Assembly (NCBI GenBank): GCA_963642455.1 | Contig: CAVIGM010000001.1 | Coordinates: 1 to 64,000 of the forward strand | Reading direction: 5' to 3' | Length of the DNA: 64,000 nucleotides | Source of the DNA: Crickella sp963642455 | GTDB taxonomy: Bacteria > Bacillota > Clostridia > Peptostreptococcales > Anaerovoracaceae | Part shown: in pieces, positions 63,332-64,000 of the stretch | How the letters are laid out: every line of letters begins with the position of its first letter | Position numbering within the stretch: position 1 is the stretch's first letter | Made by a program: the position numbers and the translations under genes | Notes under the pieces: generated by a model | What the model saw: the letters and a program-made list of their open reading frames with translations, nothing else | Database searches by the model: none | What the model was told of the DNA's origin: nothing

Positions 63332-63382
63332 CGCTTCCGCAATTACGACTACTGGAAGAAACTCACAACGAAACTTTTATAG
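63332..63382 (+). CDS. 3' end of an unidentified gene
   Basis: The reading frame RFRNYDYWKKLTTKLL-stop (16 residues) directly follows the gap. It is too short to identify. It is supported as a gene end by the tandem repeats that begin at its last codons, as they do after other genes here. It could equally be a chance frame. Confidence 0.35.
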   Translation, partial: RFRNYDYWKKLTTKLL

Positions 63383-63450
63383 ACTTTTACTAACTATTAC
63401 GAACTATTACAAACTTTTACAAACTTATATAAGCATTCATAAGCATTCAT
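63371..63450 (+). repeat. Eight tandem 10-bp repeats upstream of the RluD-type gene
   Basis: Ten-base units run without a break from 63371 to 63450: AAACTTTTAT, AGACTTTTAC, TAACTATTAC, GAACTATTAC, AAACTTTTAC, AAACTTATAT, then AAGCATTCAT twice. The first five share a near-consensus A-A-C-T-T/A-T-T-A-C. The start codon of the next gene follows one base later, without a Shine-Dalgarno motif. Confidence 0.9.
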
Positions 63451-63451
63451 A

Positions 63452-64000
63452 ATGGCTAAATACAATCACACAGTTACAGAAGAAGAATACGGACAGAGCA
63501 TCAATCAAATACTGAGAGCCAATTACAGCTTCTCGGCAAGATTCAAGACTAAGATGAAATTCCAGTCCCTTGTTGATTTGAATGGTGTTCCGACACCTGG
63601 CTACGTCAAGCCCGAGGTCGGAGATATAATCGGAATCAGGCTGCCCGAGGAAACAAGCGATTTTCCTCCCGAGGACATACCGATTAATGTTCTATACGAG
63701 GACGATGATCTTCTGATTATCAACAAGCAGCCCGGCATAATCGTTCATCCGACGAAAGGCCACCCTACTTCGACCATCGCTAATGGCATAATGAAGTACA
63801 TGCTCGATACAAATCAGAGCTTCAAGATACGCTTTGCAAATCGCATAGATATGGATACATCGGGCATTGTTATTTGCTGCAAGAACGCAAATGCTCAGAA
63901 CGACATTTCCTCTCAAATGCGCTCTCAGACCGTTATAAAAAAGTATATAGCCCTTGTTCATGGTTCTGTGGCTGAAGACGAGTTCACTATAGATTTGCCA
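63452..64000 (+). CDS. RluD-family pseudouridine synthase, partial
   Basis: The first 183 codons of an RluA/RluD-family rRNA pseudouridine synthase, running off the window end. It has an N-terminal S4-like region (YGQSINQILRANYSFSARFKTKM), the catalytic domain entrance YEDDDLLIINKQPGIIVHPTKGH and the motif NRIDMDTSGIVI, whose first Asp (D133) is the expected nucleophile. The more usual form is HRLDKDTSG, so this is a variant with Asn, Ile and Met. No ribosome site precedes the ATG, where tandem repeats lie. The gap before it could contain lspA, the frequent neighbour of rluD, but that is conjecture. Confidence 0.9.
   Translation, partial: MAKYNHTVTEEEYGQSINQILRANYSFSARFKTKMKFQSLVDLNGVPTPGYVKPEVGDIIGIRLPEETSDFPPEDIPINVLYEDDDLLIINKQPGIIVHPTKGHPTSTIANGIMKYMLDTNQSFKIRFANRIDMDTSGIVICCKNANAQNDISSQMRSQTVIKKYIALVHGSVAEDEFTIDLP

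Noticed and set aside
60605..63382. pepF as one 925-codon gene continuing past the gap
   Set aside because: The join relies on the N run being the right length and frame; PepF is about 600 residues and ends at the gap edge.
63371..63450. Tandem repeats as a CRISPR array
   Set aside because: The units are 7-20 bp and contiguous without unique spacers, and no cas genes are present.

Overview
The window looks like a chromosomal core region of a low-to-moderate GC Gram-positive anaerobe of the class Clostridia (Bacillota). Evidence: Clostridia-type gene neighbourhoods (alaS-ireB-ruvX; mutS-mutL-miaA-recombinase-ynbB; mltG-trmR-U32 protease; dgt-dnaG-rpoD-trmK), strong AGGAGG-like ribosome sites, many TTG starts, RNase J, YlbF, Asp23 and HemZ proteins, and LexA boxes of the Bacillus type. 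A Lachnospiraceae or Anaerovoracaceae-like source is my inference; no 16S gene is present. A run of N (62383-63330) shows the sequence is a scaffold.

Layout. Positions 1-9219 (+ strand) carry a ComEA-like DNA-uptake protein, an orphan Spo0A DNA-binding domain protein, a DUF896 protein, alaS-ireB-ruvX, a PAP2 phosphatase, a compact folD, an aminotransferase and a cysteine-desulfidase-family protein. Positions 9522-60528 are almost entirely - strand. From the left end these are an SOS-controlled YneA-like LysM protein; ybaK, a TVP38 membrane protein, ynbB, a Xer-like recombinase, miaA, mutL and mutS; tlyA, dxs, ispA, xseB and xseA; a TsaD paralogue, nusB, asp23, a CorC-like protein, a U32 protease, trmR, mltG, efp and ylbF; rnj, leuS, rsfS, yqeK, nadD, aspS, hisS, hemZ, an MBL hydrolase, rel and secDF; then yajC, two tRNA-Leu genes, coaE, polA, yebC, rnpB, a YkvI-like transporter, trmK, rpoD, dnaG, dgt, dut, an M16 peptidase and an unknown acidic protein. 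Positions 60605-64000 (+) hold pepF, the N gap, the tail of an unknown gene and the start of a RluD-type pseudouridine synthase.

The genes are mainly translation (three aminoacyl-tRNA synthetases, EF-P, tRNA and rRNA modification), DNA replication and repair (polA, dnaG, mutSL, xseAB, ruvX, dut, dgt), isoprenoid supply, cofactor synthesis, protein export and cell-wall growth. The - strand genes are closely packed, with many 1-25 nt overlaps and start codons that share ribosome sites with the preceding gene, so most are probably co-transcribed and translationally coupled. A strong terminator separates yajC from the secDF-to-ybaK run, and another ends that run after ybaK.

The less ordinary content: (1) a Spo0A effector domain with no receiver and an Asn/Lys-rich insert; (2) a yneA-like gene with three LexA boxes and no lexA beside it; (3) a cysteine-desulfidase-family protein with Val where the family has its invariant Cys; (4) a recurring pattern of short tandem duplications (7-20 bp units) filling intergenic spacers, often starting at a stop codon, which also seems to have built low-complexity linkers in several proteins. 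No prophage, CRISPR array, insertion sequence or defence system was seen.
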